DNA of 64,000 nt, taken from Myxococcota bacterium (GTDB taxonomy: Bacteria; Myxococcota; UBA727; JABDBI01). Made by a program: the position numbers and the translations under genes. Each line of letters opens with the position of its first letter. Position 1 is the first letter of the stretch. The notes beneath the pieces were generated by a model. It had not been told where the DNA came from and did not search any database. It was given only the letters and a program-made list of their open reading frames with translations. Below are positions 8,573 through 17,356 of this stretch, in pieces. The stretch lies in contig JAZKCZ010000002.1 in NCBI GenBank assembly GCA_040387835.1, forward strand, positions 707,818 to 771,817. Direction: 5' to 3'.

Positions 8573-8588
8573 GGTTATTAGAATAACC
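8573..8588. repeat. Short palindrome between the divergent TPR and ppk genes
   Basis: GGTTATTAGAATAACC has 7-bp perfect arms around a two-base centre and lies directly against the ATG of the minus-strand TPR gene. It could be a repressor site for the pilus operon or chance in an AT-rich 56-base divergent region. Confidence 0.35.
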
Positions 8589-8628
8589 TAAATCTGAACA
8601 AAAATGTGACAACTGGGGCTATATTCAA

Positions 8629-10626
8629 ATGATGTATCTGGATCGAGATCTCAGTCAGCTTAGTTTCCACTCCAGAGTTTTAGAGCTTGCTGAAGATATT
8701 AATATTCCAATATTAGAACGGCTCAAATTTTTATGCATTTCAAGCAGCAATTTGGACGAATTCTTTGAGATAAGGGTTGCAAGCCTAAAACAAAAAGCCC
8801 TCGCCGGCCTCGGCAATCACGAGCTTCTGGCGCAGATTAGTCGAGAAGCCCATCAACTGGTCGAAAAGCAGTACCACATTCTTAACAACGTTTTGAGGCC
8901 TTTGCTGACGCAAGAAGGCATCCAGTTAAATCGCAGATCCGAATGGACCACTCGGCACGAGCAATGGACTTCAGAGTACTTCACCCAAGAGTTACTCCCA
9001 ATCTTAAGCCCTATCGGTCTTGACCCTGCGCATCCATTTCCGAAGATTCCCAATAAGAGCCTCAATTTCATCGTAGCCCTAGAGGGCAAAGATGCATTTG
9101 GCCGCGAAATCGGCATGGCCGTTGTGCCAGCCCCAAGAGCGTTGCCCAGATTAATCCGGGTGCCGGCCGCCTATACTGAAATGGAGTACGAGTTTATTTC
9201 GTTGGCAGCCATTATCAGGGCGCACGTACACATCTTGTTTCCAGACATGCAAGTTACGCAAAGTTACCAATTTCGGGTCACTCGAAACAGCAACTTGTTT
9301 GTGGACGAAGAAGAAGTCGAAGACCTGCTCACCAGCCTTGAAGGTGAGCTGCCCTCCAGACGTTATGGAGACGCGGTGCGCCTGGAAATCGAATCCGATT
9401 GCCCCGAAAGACTGGTCGAATTCTTGCGCCATCATTTCCTGCTAACACCTGAAGATGTTTACTGCGTGAACGGTCCGGTGAATTTAAGCAGGCTCTCTAT
9501 CTTAGAAGAATTAGTAGACCGGCCCGCGCTTAAATACCCGACACTAACCCCAAATCATCAAACCATTTCGTTTGCGAGTCTGCAAAAGAGCGACCTGCTC
9601 ATGCTCCATCCTTTTGAATCCTTTGCAGCCATTGCGGATCTGTTAAAGCAGGCCTCGCAGGATCCAGACGTGTTGGTCATTAAGCAAACCCTTTATCGAA
9701 CCGGGGCCGACTCGGTCATTGTTGATTACCTATTAGACGCTGCTCGTCTGGGTAAAGAAGTGATGGTGGTCATTGAGCTTAGAGCGAGATTCGATGAAGA
9801 GGCCAATATTTCGCTGGCAGCTCGTCTGCAACAAGCCGGCGTTCACGTGGTCTATGGCGTTGTAGGTTACAAAACACATGCAAAAATGCTGCTGATCGTC
9901 CGCAGAGAGGCCACGGGCCTTACTCGTTACGTACATTTGGGAACGGGCAACTATCACTCAAAGACGACACGCCAGTATACCGATTACAGCTTTTTAACCT
10001 GCGATGCGGCATTCGGAGACGATGTCCATCAAATCTTCATGGAACTTACCGGTCTCTCTAAAGTGGGTGAGCTGCAAAAATGCCTGGATGCACCGTTTCT
10101 CCTGCGCAAAGCATTTAAAGATAAAATCGAACGGGAGATTGCTCATAAAAATGCCGGCCGCCCAGCGCACATCAAAGCCAAAATGAACGGTTTGGCTGAC
10201 CTGGAAATGATGGAGCTGCTCGAAAAAGCAGCTCAGGCCGGGGTTCAGGTAGATCTCATTGTCCGGGGCATGTGTTCGTTAAAACCAGCCGCTAACCTTA
10301 AGATCCGCTCCGTGCTAGGCCGATTTTTGGAGCACGCCCGCGTGTATTACTTCGAAAACAACGGGGATCCGGAAGTATATTTATCCAGCGCTGATCTGAT
10401 GACCCGCAACTTATCTCAAAGAATTGAGGTGGCATTCCCCATTGAGAATGCAGAGCTGCAAAAGCGCGTCATTCACGAATCAATCGACCTTTATTGGCTA
10501 GATAATTCAGCAAGCTTTGATCTGCAAGAAGACGGCAGCTATAGGCGCTCAGCGGTCATAGGTGAAAAAATCTCGGCTCAAGAAAAACTCTTGTTGGAGT
10601 TGGCATCAGAGCGTAAAGAATCCTAA
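8629..10626 (+). CDS. ppk: Polyphosphate kinase 1
   Basis: PPK1 reversibly polymerises the terminal phosphate of ATP into polyphosphate. The 665-residue length and four-domain order fit. The N-terminus carries the typical DRDLSQLSFHSRVLELAED and SSNLDEFFEIRV. The phosphohistidine equivalent to E. coli His435 is His417 in YKTHAKM, followed by HLGTGNYH. The second catalytic histidine is His569 in FLEHARVYYFENNGD, and SSADLMTRN closes the active site. The stop (TAA 10624-10626) overlaps the next ATG by one base, so the gene is coupled to the prenyl synthase. No ppx-type exopolyphosphatase is in the window. Confidence 0.96.
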   Translation: MMYLDRDLSQLSFHSRVLELAEDINIPILERLKFLCISSSNLDEFFEIRVASLKQKALAGLGNHELLAQISREAHQLVEKQYHILNNVLRPLLTQEGIQLNRRSEWTTRHEQWTSEYFTQELLPILSPIGLDPAHPFPKIPNKSLNFIVALEGKDAFGREIGMAVVPAPRALPRLIRVPAAYTEMEYEFISLAAIIRAHVHILFPDMQVTQSYQFRVTRNSNLFVDEEEVEDLLTSLEGELPSRRYGDAVRLEIESDCPERLVEFLRHHFLLTPEDVYCVNGPVNLSRLSILEELVDRPALKYPTLTPNHQTISFASLQKSDLLMLHPFESFAAIADLLKQASQDPDVLVIKQTLYRTGADSVIVDYLLDAARLGKEVMVVIELRARFDEEANISLAARLQQAGVHVVYGVVGYKTHAKMLLIVRREATGLTRYVHLGTGNYHSKTTRQYTDYSFLTCDAAFGDDVHQIFMELTGLSKVGELQKCLDAPFLLRKAFKDKIEREIAHKNAGRPAHIKAKMNGLADLEMMELLEKAAQAGVQVDLIVRGMCSLKPAANLKIRSVLGRFLEHARVYYFENNGDPEVYLSSADLMTRNLSQRIEVAFPIENAELQKRVIHESIDLYWLDNSASFDLQEDGSYRRSAVIGEKISAQEKLLLELASERKES

Positions 10627-11441
10627 TGGACGATTTTTTAAGCCACATTGAAGTAAGGCTTCAATCTGCTTTTGGGTCAAATACTTTACTCAGCCAAACC
10701 GGCGGGCATCTTTGCCTAGCCTCCGGCGCGAAAAGAGTGCGACCATTATTAACCGCGTATTTTGGTTCGGCGCTCAATATCCCTGCGCAAGACATCATAC
10801 CCTTCGCTATTTCCAGCGAATTGATTCACTCGGCAAGCCTACTTCATGACGATGTCGTCGACGCGGGTGAAATGCGTCGGGGCAGACCCACAGTGAACGC
10901 GCAGTGGAGCAACTCAGTGGCCGTATTATCAGGCAACCATTTGTTGTCATTGGCGCTTAGAGAGCTCAAGCCGTACTCACCCGCCATCACACAGGAAGCC
11001 ATTAGCGTAGTGGACGAAATGACACGCGCCGCCATCTTAGAGCTGCAAATGCGTAACAGCAAAGTGCATACCATTGACGATTGGCGTTTGATGGCCACCG
11101 GTAAGACTGGATCGCTGTTTGCCTTTTGCGGAACTTCTGTGGCGCTTTATGCTGGCGACAACTTTGCGGCGCAGGCCTTTAAGCAAGCTGGACATCACAT
11201 CGGAACCGTGTTTCAACTTGTGGATGATTTAAGCGATCTTCAAGAAGATCTGAAAAATTTAGAAGGCTCTTACCCTAGGTTATTGTCACTCAACGGTCAC
11301 ACAGAGCCAGTAGACGCCTGCAAGGCAGAACTGCGCGTTCAAGCAGCGCTGGCTTTTGAATCATTAGGCAAATGGAGAGATACGGAGGGCGGCCAGCAAA
11401 TTAAGATCTGGCTTGACCAATTATCATGTTTCGCTTCCTAA
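10626..11441 (+). CDS. Polyprenyl (trans-isoprenyl) diphosphate synthase
   Basis: This family condenses isopentenyl diphosphate with allylic diphosphates to make quinone side chains or carotenoid precursors. Two aspartate-rich magnesium-binding motifs are present: LLHDDVVDAGEMRRG (first) and QLVDDLSDLQED (second). The substrate-binding GAKRVRPLL occurs near residue 35. At 271 residues it is about 40-50 shorter than typical octaprenyl or heptaprenyl synthases, mainly at the C-terminus. Chain length cannot be read safely, so no symbol is assigned. It overlaps ppk by one base and mtgA by 16 bases, forming a tight three-gene unit. Confidence 0.85.
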   Translation: MDDFLSHIEVRLQSAFGSNTLLSQTGGHLCLASGAKRVRPLLTAYFGSALNIPAQDIIPFAISSELIHSASLLHDDVVDAGEMRRGRPTVNAQWSNSVAVLSGNHLLSLALRELKPYSPAITQEAISVVDEMTRAAILELQMRNSKVHTIDDWRLMATGKTGSLFAFCGTSVALYAGDNFAAQAFKQAGHHIGTVFQLVDDLSDLQEDLKNLEGSYPRLLSLNGHTEPVDACKAELRVQAALAFESLGKWRDTEGGQQIKIWLDQLSCFAS

Positions 11442-12025
11442 TTTTAACACTGTTTTTGGCCTGGTTTATACCTTGGGTATTCGTGTTGCAGCTTGGCTTT
11501 GTCATCTACCGACCTTATGAACCAGATGGCCAAGAGCGCTATTGGAGAATTGCCGGCCCTCTTTTTAGCGACTGGGTCTCTACCAATGAAATTCCCGGCA
11601 GTTGTAAAAGAGCTTTGGTGGCATCTGAAGACATGAGCTTTTATGAGCATCATGGAATCGATCCTGAAAACATTCAAAAGGCCATGAAAAAAAACGAGAA
11701 GCGTGGCAAAATTCGCTTCGGCGCCAGCACGATTACTCAGCAAGTGGTGAAAAACCTATTTTTGTCGCGCAACAAAAGTTATTTGCGCAAATCAAGAGAA
11801 GTGATTGGAGCCCTGCTGCTCAATCTTACTATGACAAAAAAACAACAGCTGACTTGGTATTTCAACATCGTGGAGTTTGGGCCGCGCATCTATGGACTCA
11901 AAGCGGCCGCAAAAGCTTATTTTGGCAAAACGCCTCAAAGGCTAAATGCCAGCGAGTGCGCAATACTCATCGCTGGACTACCATCTCCGGTTAAAAACTT
12001 TCGAGCGTTCCGTCAACGCCAGTAA
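11426..12025 (+). CDS. mtgA: Monofunctional peptidoglycan glycosyltransferase (GT51)
   Basis: This 199-residue protein polymerises lipid II into glycan strands at the inner membrane. An N-terminal transmembrane helix (about residues 3-26) precedes the GT51 domain. The catalytic glutamate is Glu68 in ASEDMSFYEHHG, and the second conserved region is FGASTITQQVVKNLFLS. A third conserved block is YFNIVEFGPRIYGLKAAAKAY. No transpeptidase domain follows, which separates it from class A penicillin-binding proteins. The start overlaps the end of the prenyl synthase; after the stop 48 bases separate it from atpB. Confidence 0.92.
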   Translation: MFRFLILTLFLAWFIPWVFVLQLGFVIYRPYEPDGQERYWRIAGPLFSDWVSTNEIPGSCKRALVASEDMSFYEHHGIDPENIQKAMKKNEKRGKIRFGASTITQQVVKNLFLSRNKSYLRKSREVIGALLLNLTMTKKQQLTWYFNIVEFGPRIYGLKAAAKAYFGKTPQRLNASECAILIAGLPSPVKNFRAFRQRQ

Positions 12026-12073
12026 CTAAAACCCATTGACGTTATGGCAGAGTTGATCCATTGATTTCAGTCT

Positions 12074-12790
12074 ATGGATCATCATCAGTCTTGGTATGAC
12101 TTGCTACCGGGGTATCCAGGCCATGGCGTACATCATATTGTTGCGGCCTTACTGGTTTTCGCCACGTTGTGTTTGATGGCGATTGTGAGCAATAGACGGC
12201 TAAAAAATCTTGAAGCTTGCCTCGTGCCGTCTCCCAAGCTTTCTATTTTAAATTTTTTCGAGATACTCATCGAAGGCTTGATGGGCCTGATGAAGGACAT
12301 TATTGGCCACGATTACAAACGCCATGTTCCTTTGATTAGTACGCTGGCCCTGTTTATTTTATTTTCCAACTTACTTGGCCTCATTCCTGGATTTGTGCCG
12401 CCAACAGACAACTTAAATACGACACTCGCTTGCGGATTAATCGTGTTTATTTATTTCAATATTCAAGGCATCAGGGTTCAAGGCATTGGCCATATCACCC
12501 ATCTGGCCAATCCAATTGGCGAATGGTGGGGTTGGTTCCTAGCGCCGCTTTTGTTTCCCATTGAATTGATCAGTATGAGCGTCAGACCCTTCTCGCTGGG
12601 CATTCGTTTGGCTGGCAATATGATCGGCGATCACAAGGTTTTATTTGCTTTTGCAGCGATTATGCCCTTTTTGCTGCCTTTGCCATTTTTCGCTTTGGGC
12701 CTGTTGGTTGGGCTTATCCAAACAGCGGTCTTTTGCATATTGAGTTGCGTTTACATTTCACTTCACACACAAGAAACAGGGAGTCACTAA
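12074..12790 (+). CDS. atpB: ATP synthase Fo subunit a
   Basis: Subunit a provides the ion half-channels next to the c-ring. The 238-residue protein has about six hydrophobic helices. The essential arginine region is SVRPFSLGIRLAGNMIGDH, whose Arg in GIRLAGNM corresponds to E. coli Arg210. It is followed by atpE after three bases. The remaining Fo/F1 genes are not in the window, so the operon is split, as is common in several proteobacterial groups. No atpI is seen upstream. Confidence 0.95.
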   Translation: MDHHQSWYDLLPGYPGHGVHHIVAALLVFATLCLMAIVSNRRLKNLEACLVPSPKLSILNFFEILIEGLMGLMKDIIGHDYKRHVPLISTLALFILFSNLLGLIPGFVPPTDNLNTTLACGLIVFIYFNIQGIRVQGIGHITHLANPIGEWWGWFLAPLLFPIELISMSVRPFSLGIRLAGNMIGDHKVLFAFAAIMPFLLPLPFFALGLLVGLIQTAVFCILSCVYISLHTQETGSH

Positions 12791-12793
12791 GCT

Positions 12794-13117
12794 ATGAAAA
12801 AGTTCATCGGCCTATTCGTCAGTTTTGCAGCCACCACCGTATTTGCCAATGAAGCCGCCCCAGTGGTCGTAGCCTCAACCGGCGTTAGCAACTTTGCCTG
12901 GTTCGCCATCGCCATCGGCATCATGATGGGCTTAGCCATTTTGGGTGGCGCACTTGGTCAAGGCCGTGCAGCAGCAGCAGCACTCGAGGGCATTGCTAGA
13001 AATCCTGGTGCATCAGGTAAAATTTTCGTGCCTATGATTTTGGGCATGGCATTGATCGAATCATTGGTGCTCTTTGGGCTATTGATTGCCTTCATGTTGT
13101 TTGGCAAGATTGCTTAA
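12794..13117 (+). CDS. atpE: ATP synthase Fo subunit c with signal-peptide-like N-terminus
   Basis: The c-subunit forms the rotor ring. This 107-residue protein is longer than the usual 75-90 because it begins with a secretory-signal-like segment ([18 protein letters not shown]). Two hairpin helices follow, joined by the polar loop ARNPGASGK. The ion-binding carboxylate is the Glu in [13 protein letters not shown] Gln in GALGQGRAA and the Ser after the Glu occupy the positions of two further Na+ ligands known from Propionigenium and Ilyobacter rings; the adjoining Thr of Ilyobacter is Leu here. This triad also appears in presumed H+ enzymes, so ion specificity is open. The stop overlaps the prmA ATG by one base. 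Confidence 0.93.
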   Translation: MKKFIGLFVSFAATTVFANEAAPVVVASTGVSNFAWFAIAIGIMMGLAILGGALGQGRAAAAALEGIARNPGASGKIFVPMILGMALIESLVLFGLLIAFMLFGKIA

Positions 13118-13989
13118 TGACCGAAAGTTGGCGACAAGCCGTCCTCACGATTCCTGACTATGATTCCGACCGAGTCCAGCATCTTTTATTGGATCTCGGT
13201 GCACTGGGACTGCAAATCCAAGACGACGAATCGTTAGAAATACCCGAAAGGCCTTTTACGCCGCAACACATTGCTGTGGTAACGGGCACTTTTGACAAAA
13301 GCCCAGAGCTAGAAGCCCAAATCTCCGAAGCTTTTCCTGAATACGAAATTCATTTTCAGGATTTGATCGACGGCGATTGGGAAAACGAATTTATCCGAAC
13401 CTGGCGAGCTTTTACAGTCGGGGAAAATATCTGGGTGGTTCCTTCCTGGGACGCGGACTTTATCGCTCCCAAGGGAGCACTCGTACTGAAAATGGATCCT
13501 GGCATGGCGTTTGGGACTGGGCATCATGAAACAACCACCCTATGCGCGCATGCTGTACGCGAAGCTGTTGAGACAGGCCGAAAGCAAGTTTTAGATGTCG
13601 GCACCGGAACTGGCATTTTGGCCATGATTGCCGCCAAATCTGGCGCAATAAAAATCGTCGGAACAGACAACGATCCGCTGGCGCTTCGCGTTGCAGAAGA
13701 AAATCTGGGTAAAAATGACCTTGCATTCGAACTTACGTTAAAAACCCCGGATCAATTCGGCCCTCAGTTCGACTTAGTGGTAGCCAACATCTTGGCAAAT
13801 CCGTTGATTGAGTTAGCGCCTCAAATGGTGCAGGCGATGACCAGCGGTGGTCTATTGCTTTTAAGCGGCATCTTAAACTCACAGGCTTTAGGCGTACAAC
13901 AAGCTTATGAGAATTTAGGCCTAACGCATTTGGCAACCAAACATCTGGGAGATTGGGTGCTTATCAGTCTATCAAACAGCAATATTTGA
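13117..13989 (+). CDS. prmA: Ribosomal protein L11 methyltransferase
   Basis: PrmA trimethylates ribosomal protein L11. The 290-residue protein has the small N-terminal substrate domain, with the conserved DWENEFIRTWRAF, and a Rossmann methyltransferase domain. The SAM-binding loop is VLDVGTGTGILAM, preceded by the PrmA hallmark MDPGMAFGTGHHETT and followed by ANILANPL. Its start overlaps the atpE stop by one base, so it is coupled to the ATP synthase genes, an unusual partner that may reflect only compact packing. Confidence 0.95.
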   Translation: MTESWRQAVLTIPDYDSDRVQHLLLDLGALGLQIQDDESLEIPERPFTPQHIAVVTGTFDKSPELEAQISEAFPEYEIHFQDLIDGDWENEFIRTWRAFTVGENIWVVPSWDADFIAPKGALVLKMDPGMAFGTGHHETTTLCAHAVREAVETGRKQVLDVGTGTGILAMIAAKSGAIKIVGTDNDPLALRVAEENLGKNDLAFELTLKTPDQFGPQFDLVVANILANPLIELAPQMVQAMTSGGLLLLSGILNSQALGVQQAYENLGLTHLATKHLGDWVLISLSNSNI

Positions 13990-14015
13990 TATTCAATCTA
14001 ATAATATATTAAAAT
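13986..14015 (+). promoter_or_regulatory. Probable promoter for the tandem subtilase genes
   Basis: TTGATA (13986-13991) and TAAAAT (14010-14015) are 18 bases apart in a markedly AT-rich stretch that begins at the prmA stop. AAAGAGGT just before the ATG at 14037 supplies a ribosome-binding site. Confidence 0.5.
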
Positions 14016-14036
14016 ATAGTTTAAAGAGGTGTTTCA

Positions 14037-15698
14037 ATGACCTATTTAAACATATTTGTAACCGCTATTTTCCTAGCTCTGATATCCGTAAACCCGACAT
14101 TGGCAGCCGCGCCAGCAGTTGCAGGTAGCTTTATCATCAAAAGGAAAATGACATTTTTTTCGATGGCAAAATGCAAGCCCCAATCCCAGGTACATTGCAC
14201 AACTCAACCCAATAATGACGCAAGCAGTGCGGCAACCGCAGCTGCCATTCATTCCAAAGCTCATACCAGCACGGTAAAACGTTATAATCGCTTACTACCG
14301 GGTTTAGAGCTCATCAAGGTAAATCCCGGTGCATCTACCGCATCTGCTGTGGCGGTATATCAGACGGAACCCAGCATTCAATTTATCGAAGCAAATTGGA
14401 TTATTCATGGAACGTCACTCGAGCCCGATGATCCTTTTTTTAAATCTCAATGGTCGTTAAGAAACAACGGGCAATTTGGGGGAACCCTGGGCGTAGACCT
14501 GGGCGCACTTTCTGCATGGGATATCACTTTAGGTAGTCCAGCAGCCGTTGTGGGTGTTATTGATACGGGCGCGGACTATAATCATCCAGATCTCAAGAAA
14601 AACATCTGGGTAAACGCCCAAGAAATTCCAGGCAACAATCTAGACGACGACAAAAACGGATATATTGACGATGTTCACGGCGTTAATGTCATCACGCATA
14701 CAGGTGATCCCATGGATGACAATGAACACGGAACTCATGTGGCCGGCATTATCGGCGCAGAGGCAAACAATGGCTTTGGCATTTCGGGTATTTCTCCAAA
14801 TGTCACCATTATCCCTTGCAAATTCTTGGATGCGTCTGGATCAGGAGATACAGCCAGCGCGCTTGCTTGTTTAGAATATTTCGCCATTCTTGCCACGAGA
14901 ACCAAGGATCCAATTAGTTTCGTAGCAACCAACAATTCATGGTCGGGTGGCGATACCATGCTCGCACTCCAAGAAGCTGTTGAAGCCCATAGAGATTTAG
15001 GTATCTTATTTATTGCCGCAGCCAGCAATGATTCACTGAACAATGACACGACGGTATCTGTGCCGGCAAACATTCCGGCGAGCAATGTCGTGACAGTAGC
15101 TGCAAGCGATCCGAAAGACGGCATCGCCACTTTTTCCAACTATGGCAAGCGCTCAGTGCACGTTGCCGCTCCCGGTGTCGCTATCTTTAGCACCGTGTTA
15201 GGAGACGATTATGGCTTTTTAGACGGGACATCCATGGCCGCACCATACGTCACTGGCCTCGCTGCGCTTCTCAAAGCGTCAGATCCAACGCTGGACTGGA
15301 TATCGATCAAAAATTTAATTATATCGAGCGGACAACCTACCGTTGCCGCAAAGGAAAAAACGATTTCTGGTCGGAGAATCAAAGCCAGAGATATCAATGG
15401 GTTAGGCGCGCTGTCATGCAACAATCAAATTGTTACAGCCAGACTCGCGCCGAAATCAGACTCTTTGCGCATGAGAGTGGGGGAATCTTTGTCTTTGTCC
15501 ACTCTAAAAATTAATTGCGCAAAATCAGCTCAAGTAGGCTTGCCACCAAGCACCGGACTACTCAACGATCTGGGCACCGGAGCCGACGCAGTTGCTTACG
15601 ACGGCGTATTTAACGGCGTTTTTAAGCCTACTGTGCCTGCAACATATAATCTAATCTTTCCAGGAAACGATATTGTTGCTGTCACGGTTACCGAATAA
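14037..15698 (+). CDS. Secreted S8 subtilisin-like serine protease (first of tandem pair)
   Basis: A 553-residue exported protease. It has a signal peptide (about residues 1-24), a prodomain-like region to about 125 with a Ser/Ala-rich insert near 50-80, and a peptidase S8 domain (about 150-440). The triad is visible: Asp176 in GVIDTGADYNHPDL, His231 in NEHGTHVAGI and Ser399 in DGTSMAAPYV, with the oxyanion Asn in AAASNDS. A C-terminal beta-rich domain (about 470-553) ends like a carbohydrate-binding or P-domain-type sandwich. It is about 60-70% like the next gene by eye across the catalytic core, so the pair is a tandem duplication. Target substrates are unknown. Confidence 0.93.
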   Translation: MTYLNIFVTAIFLALISVNPTLAAAPAVAGSFIIKRKMTFFSMAKCKPQSQVHCTTQPNNDASSAATAAAIHSKAHTSTVKRYNRLLPGLELIKVNPGASTASAVAVYQTEPSIQFIEANWIIHGTSLEPDDPFFKSQWSLRNNGQFGGTLGVDLGALSAWDITLGSPAAVVGVIDTGADYNHPDLKKNIWVNAQEIPGNNLDDDKNGYIDDVHGVNVITHTGDPMDDNEHGTHVAGIIGAEANNGFGISGISPNVTIIPCKFLDASGSGDTASALACLEYFAILATRTKDPISFVATNNSWSGGDTMLALQEAVEAHRDLGILFIAAASNDSLNNDTTVSVPANIPASNVVTVAASDPKDGIATFSNYGKRSVHVAAPGVAIFSTVLGDDYGFLDGTSMAAPYVTGLAALLKASDPTLDWISIKNLIISSGQPTVAAKEKTISGRRIKARDINGLGALSCNNQIVTARLAPKSDSLRMRVGESLSLSTLKINCAKSAQVGLPPSTGLLNDLGTGADAVAYDGVFNGVFKPTVPATYNLIFPGNDIVAVTVTE

Positions 15699-15772
15699 AT
15701 GCCCAAAAAAGGTGAGGCGTTCGATAGACTTAAAAAGACCCGCTGGATTATCCTTTATTTAGGAGAGGGGGC

Positions 15773-17356
15773 ATGTTTATATTTAATCTCATTTTAATAT
15801 TCTTTTTCGCTGTTTCCGCAAACGCAGCCGAAAGAGAAGCTAAGCCTGGCAGTTATTTAGTTAAGTGTAAAAAGGGAGCATCAGATTCAGAACTTGCTGC
15901 TCTCCACCAAAAAGCCCACGCTGTGGTTATCAAAAAATTCTTCATTCCCGTTGGGCTATATCTGATTCAAGTGGACGCAGGCGCGTCTTTCGAAGAAGCA
16001 GAAAACCTATATCGTTCCGACCCGCTGGTTGATTACATTGAGCCGAACTACGATACTCATGTTCAAGCACAGGTAAATGACCCTCTCTTTCCCATTCAAT
16101 GGGCGCTAGGCCCACGCGGAGTTAATATTGAAAGCGCATGGTCAAAAACAATGGGCGACCGAAGCATTGTAGTTGGCCTCATCGATACGGGCATCGATTA
16201 CACGCATCCTGATCTATATCGAAATATATGGAAAAACAGCTTGGAGATTCCCGGCAACGGTGTTGATGACGATAAGAACGGCTATATCGATGATATTTAT
16301 GGGATCAATGCTATCACCGGCAGTGGGGATCCGATGGATGACAACGATCATGGTACACATATGGCAGGCATTATCGGCGCTGAAGGCAACAATCAAATTG
16401 GAATCTCAGGGGTATCTCCCAAAGTATCGATCGCTGCCTGCAAATTTATGAATGCGGACGGTAAAGGCGACATCGCATCCGCTATTACATGTCTAAACTA
16501 TTTTGCCGAATTAGCTGATCGCAGCATAGAGCCCGTTACAATCATAGCTACCAACAATTCGTGGGTAGCAGGCTACCGACCCTCAGAAGCATTTTTCGCA
16601 GCCCTCAAAGAACATCAAAAACGAGGCATCCTATTCATTGCCGCGGCCAACACACGAGGAAATAACAATGATATACTGCCAGTATATCCTGCCAACCTAA
16701 CATTGAGCAATGTGATCTCTGTCACCGCACACGATGCCGATGGAAAAGTTCTCCAGGGCGCTAATATAGGTAAACGCTCCGTGCATGTTGCTGCCCCTGG
16801 AGCCGATATCATTAGCACTGTAGCCCAGGGCAAATATGCCTACCTCAGCGGAACTTCCACAGCAACGGCCCACGTATCTGGAGCCGCGGCACTTCTAAAA
16901 GCCTCTGATACTAGCTTAGACTGGATTTCGATTAAGAATTTGCTGATTGACAGCGGTAAGCCTTTGACCGACAAAGAGATGAAAACCCTGTCCGGTAGAC
17001 AAATACGGATGTGGGACAGCAGCGGATTTGGCGCGCTAACCTGCAAAGACCAAACAATAAACGCCCGCTTAAAACCCGTGGGTGACATCATTGTTATGAA
17101 ACTCGGTGAATCTCTGGCTCTATCTGTGATAGACATCAATTGTGCACATGCTTCGGCAAAAACGCTTTTAACAGTTCTGCAGGGACCTACAAATTCATCG
17201 ATTCGGATTGGGCTGAACGACCAAGGGGAAAAGGGCGATGATTGGCCCAACGATGGGGTCTTTAATGGCCAATTTACACCGGTCGCCAAAGGCAAATACC
17301 AACTCCACTTTCCGACTTCATTCGATAAAAAAGTATTAGTTACGGTTACCAACTAA
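15773..17356 (+). CDS. Secreted S8 subtilisin-like serine protease (second of tandem pair)
   Basis: A 527-residue paralogue of the preceding gene with signal peptide (about residues 1-18, cleaved near NAA), an inhibitor_I9-like prodomain (about 25-95, PGSYLVKCKKGASDSELAAL) and an S8 domain. The triad is Asp138 in GLIDTGIDYTHPDL, His193 in NDHGTHMAGI and Ser362 in SGTSTATAHVSG; the usual Pro after the Ser block is His, a mild deviation. The oxyanion Asn lies in AAANTRG near residue 293. The same C-terminal beta domain is present (DGVFNGQFTP). AGGAG lies about eight bases before the ATG. Its 3' end overlaps the convergent recF by 21 bases. Confidence 0.93.
   Translation: MFIFNLILIFFFAVSANAAEREAKPGSYLVKCKKGASDSELAALHQKAHAVVIKKFFIPVGLYLIQVDAGASFEEAENLYRSDPLVDYIEPNYDTHVQAQVNDPLFPIQWALGPRGVNIESAWSKTMGDRSIVVGLIDTGIDYTHPDLYRNIWKNSLEIPGNGVDDDKNGYIDDIYGINAITGSGDPMDDNDHGTHMAGIIGAEGNNQIGISGVSPKVSIAACKFMNADGKGDIASAITCLNYFAELADRSIEPVTIIATNNSWVAGYRPSEAFFAALKEHQKRGILFIAAANTRGNNNDILPVYPANLTLSNVISVTAHDADGKVLQGANIGKRSVHVAAPGADIISTVAQGKYAYLSGTSTATAHVSGAAALLKASDTSLDWISIKNLLIDSGKPLTDKEMKTLSGRQIRMWDSSGFGALTCKDQTINARLKPVGDIIVMKLGESLALSVIDINCAHASAKTLLTVLQGPTNSSIRIGLNDQGEKGDDWPNDGVFNGQFTPVAKGKYQLHFPTSFDKKVLVTVTN

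Noticed and set aside
13117-13989. prmA as part of an ATP-synthase regulator
   Set aside because: The one-base overlap with atpE is only close packing; the motifs are those of an ordinary L11 methyltransferase.
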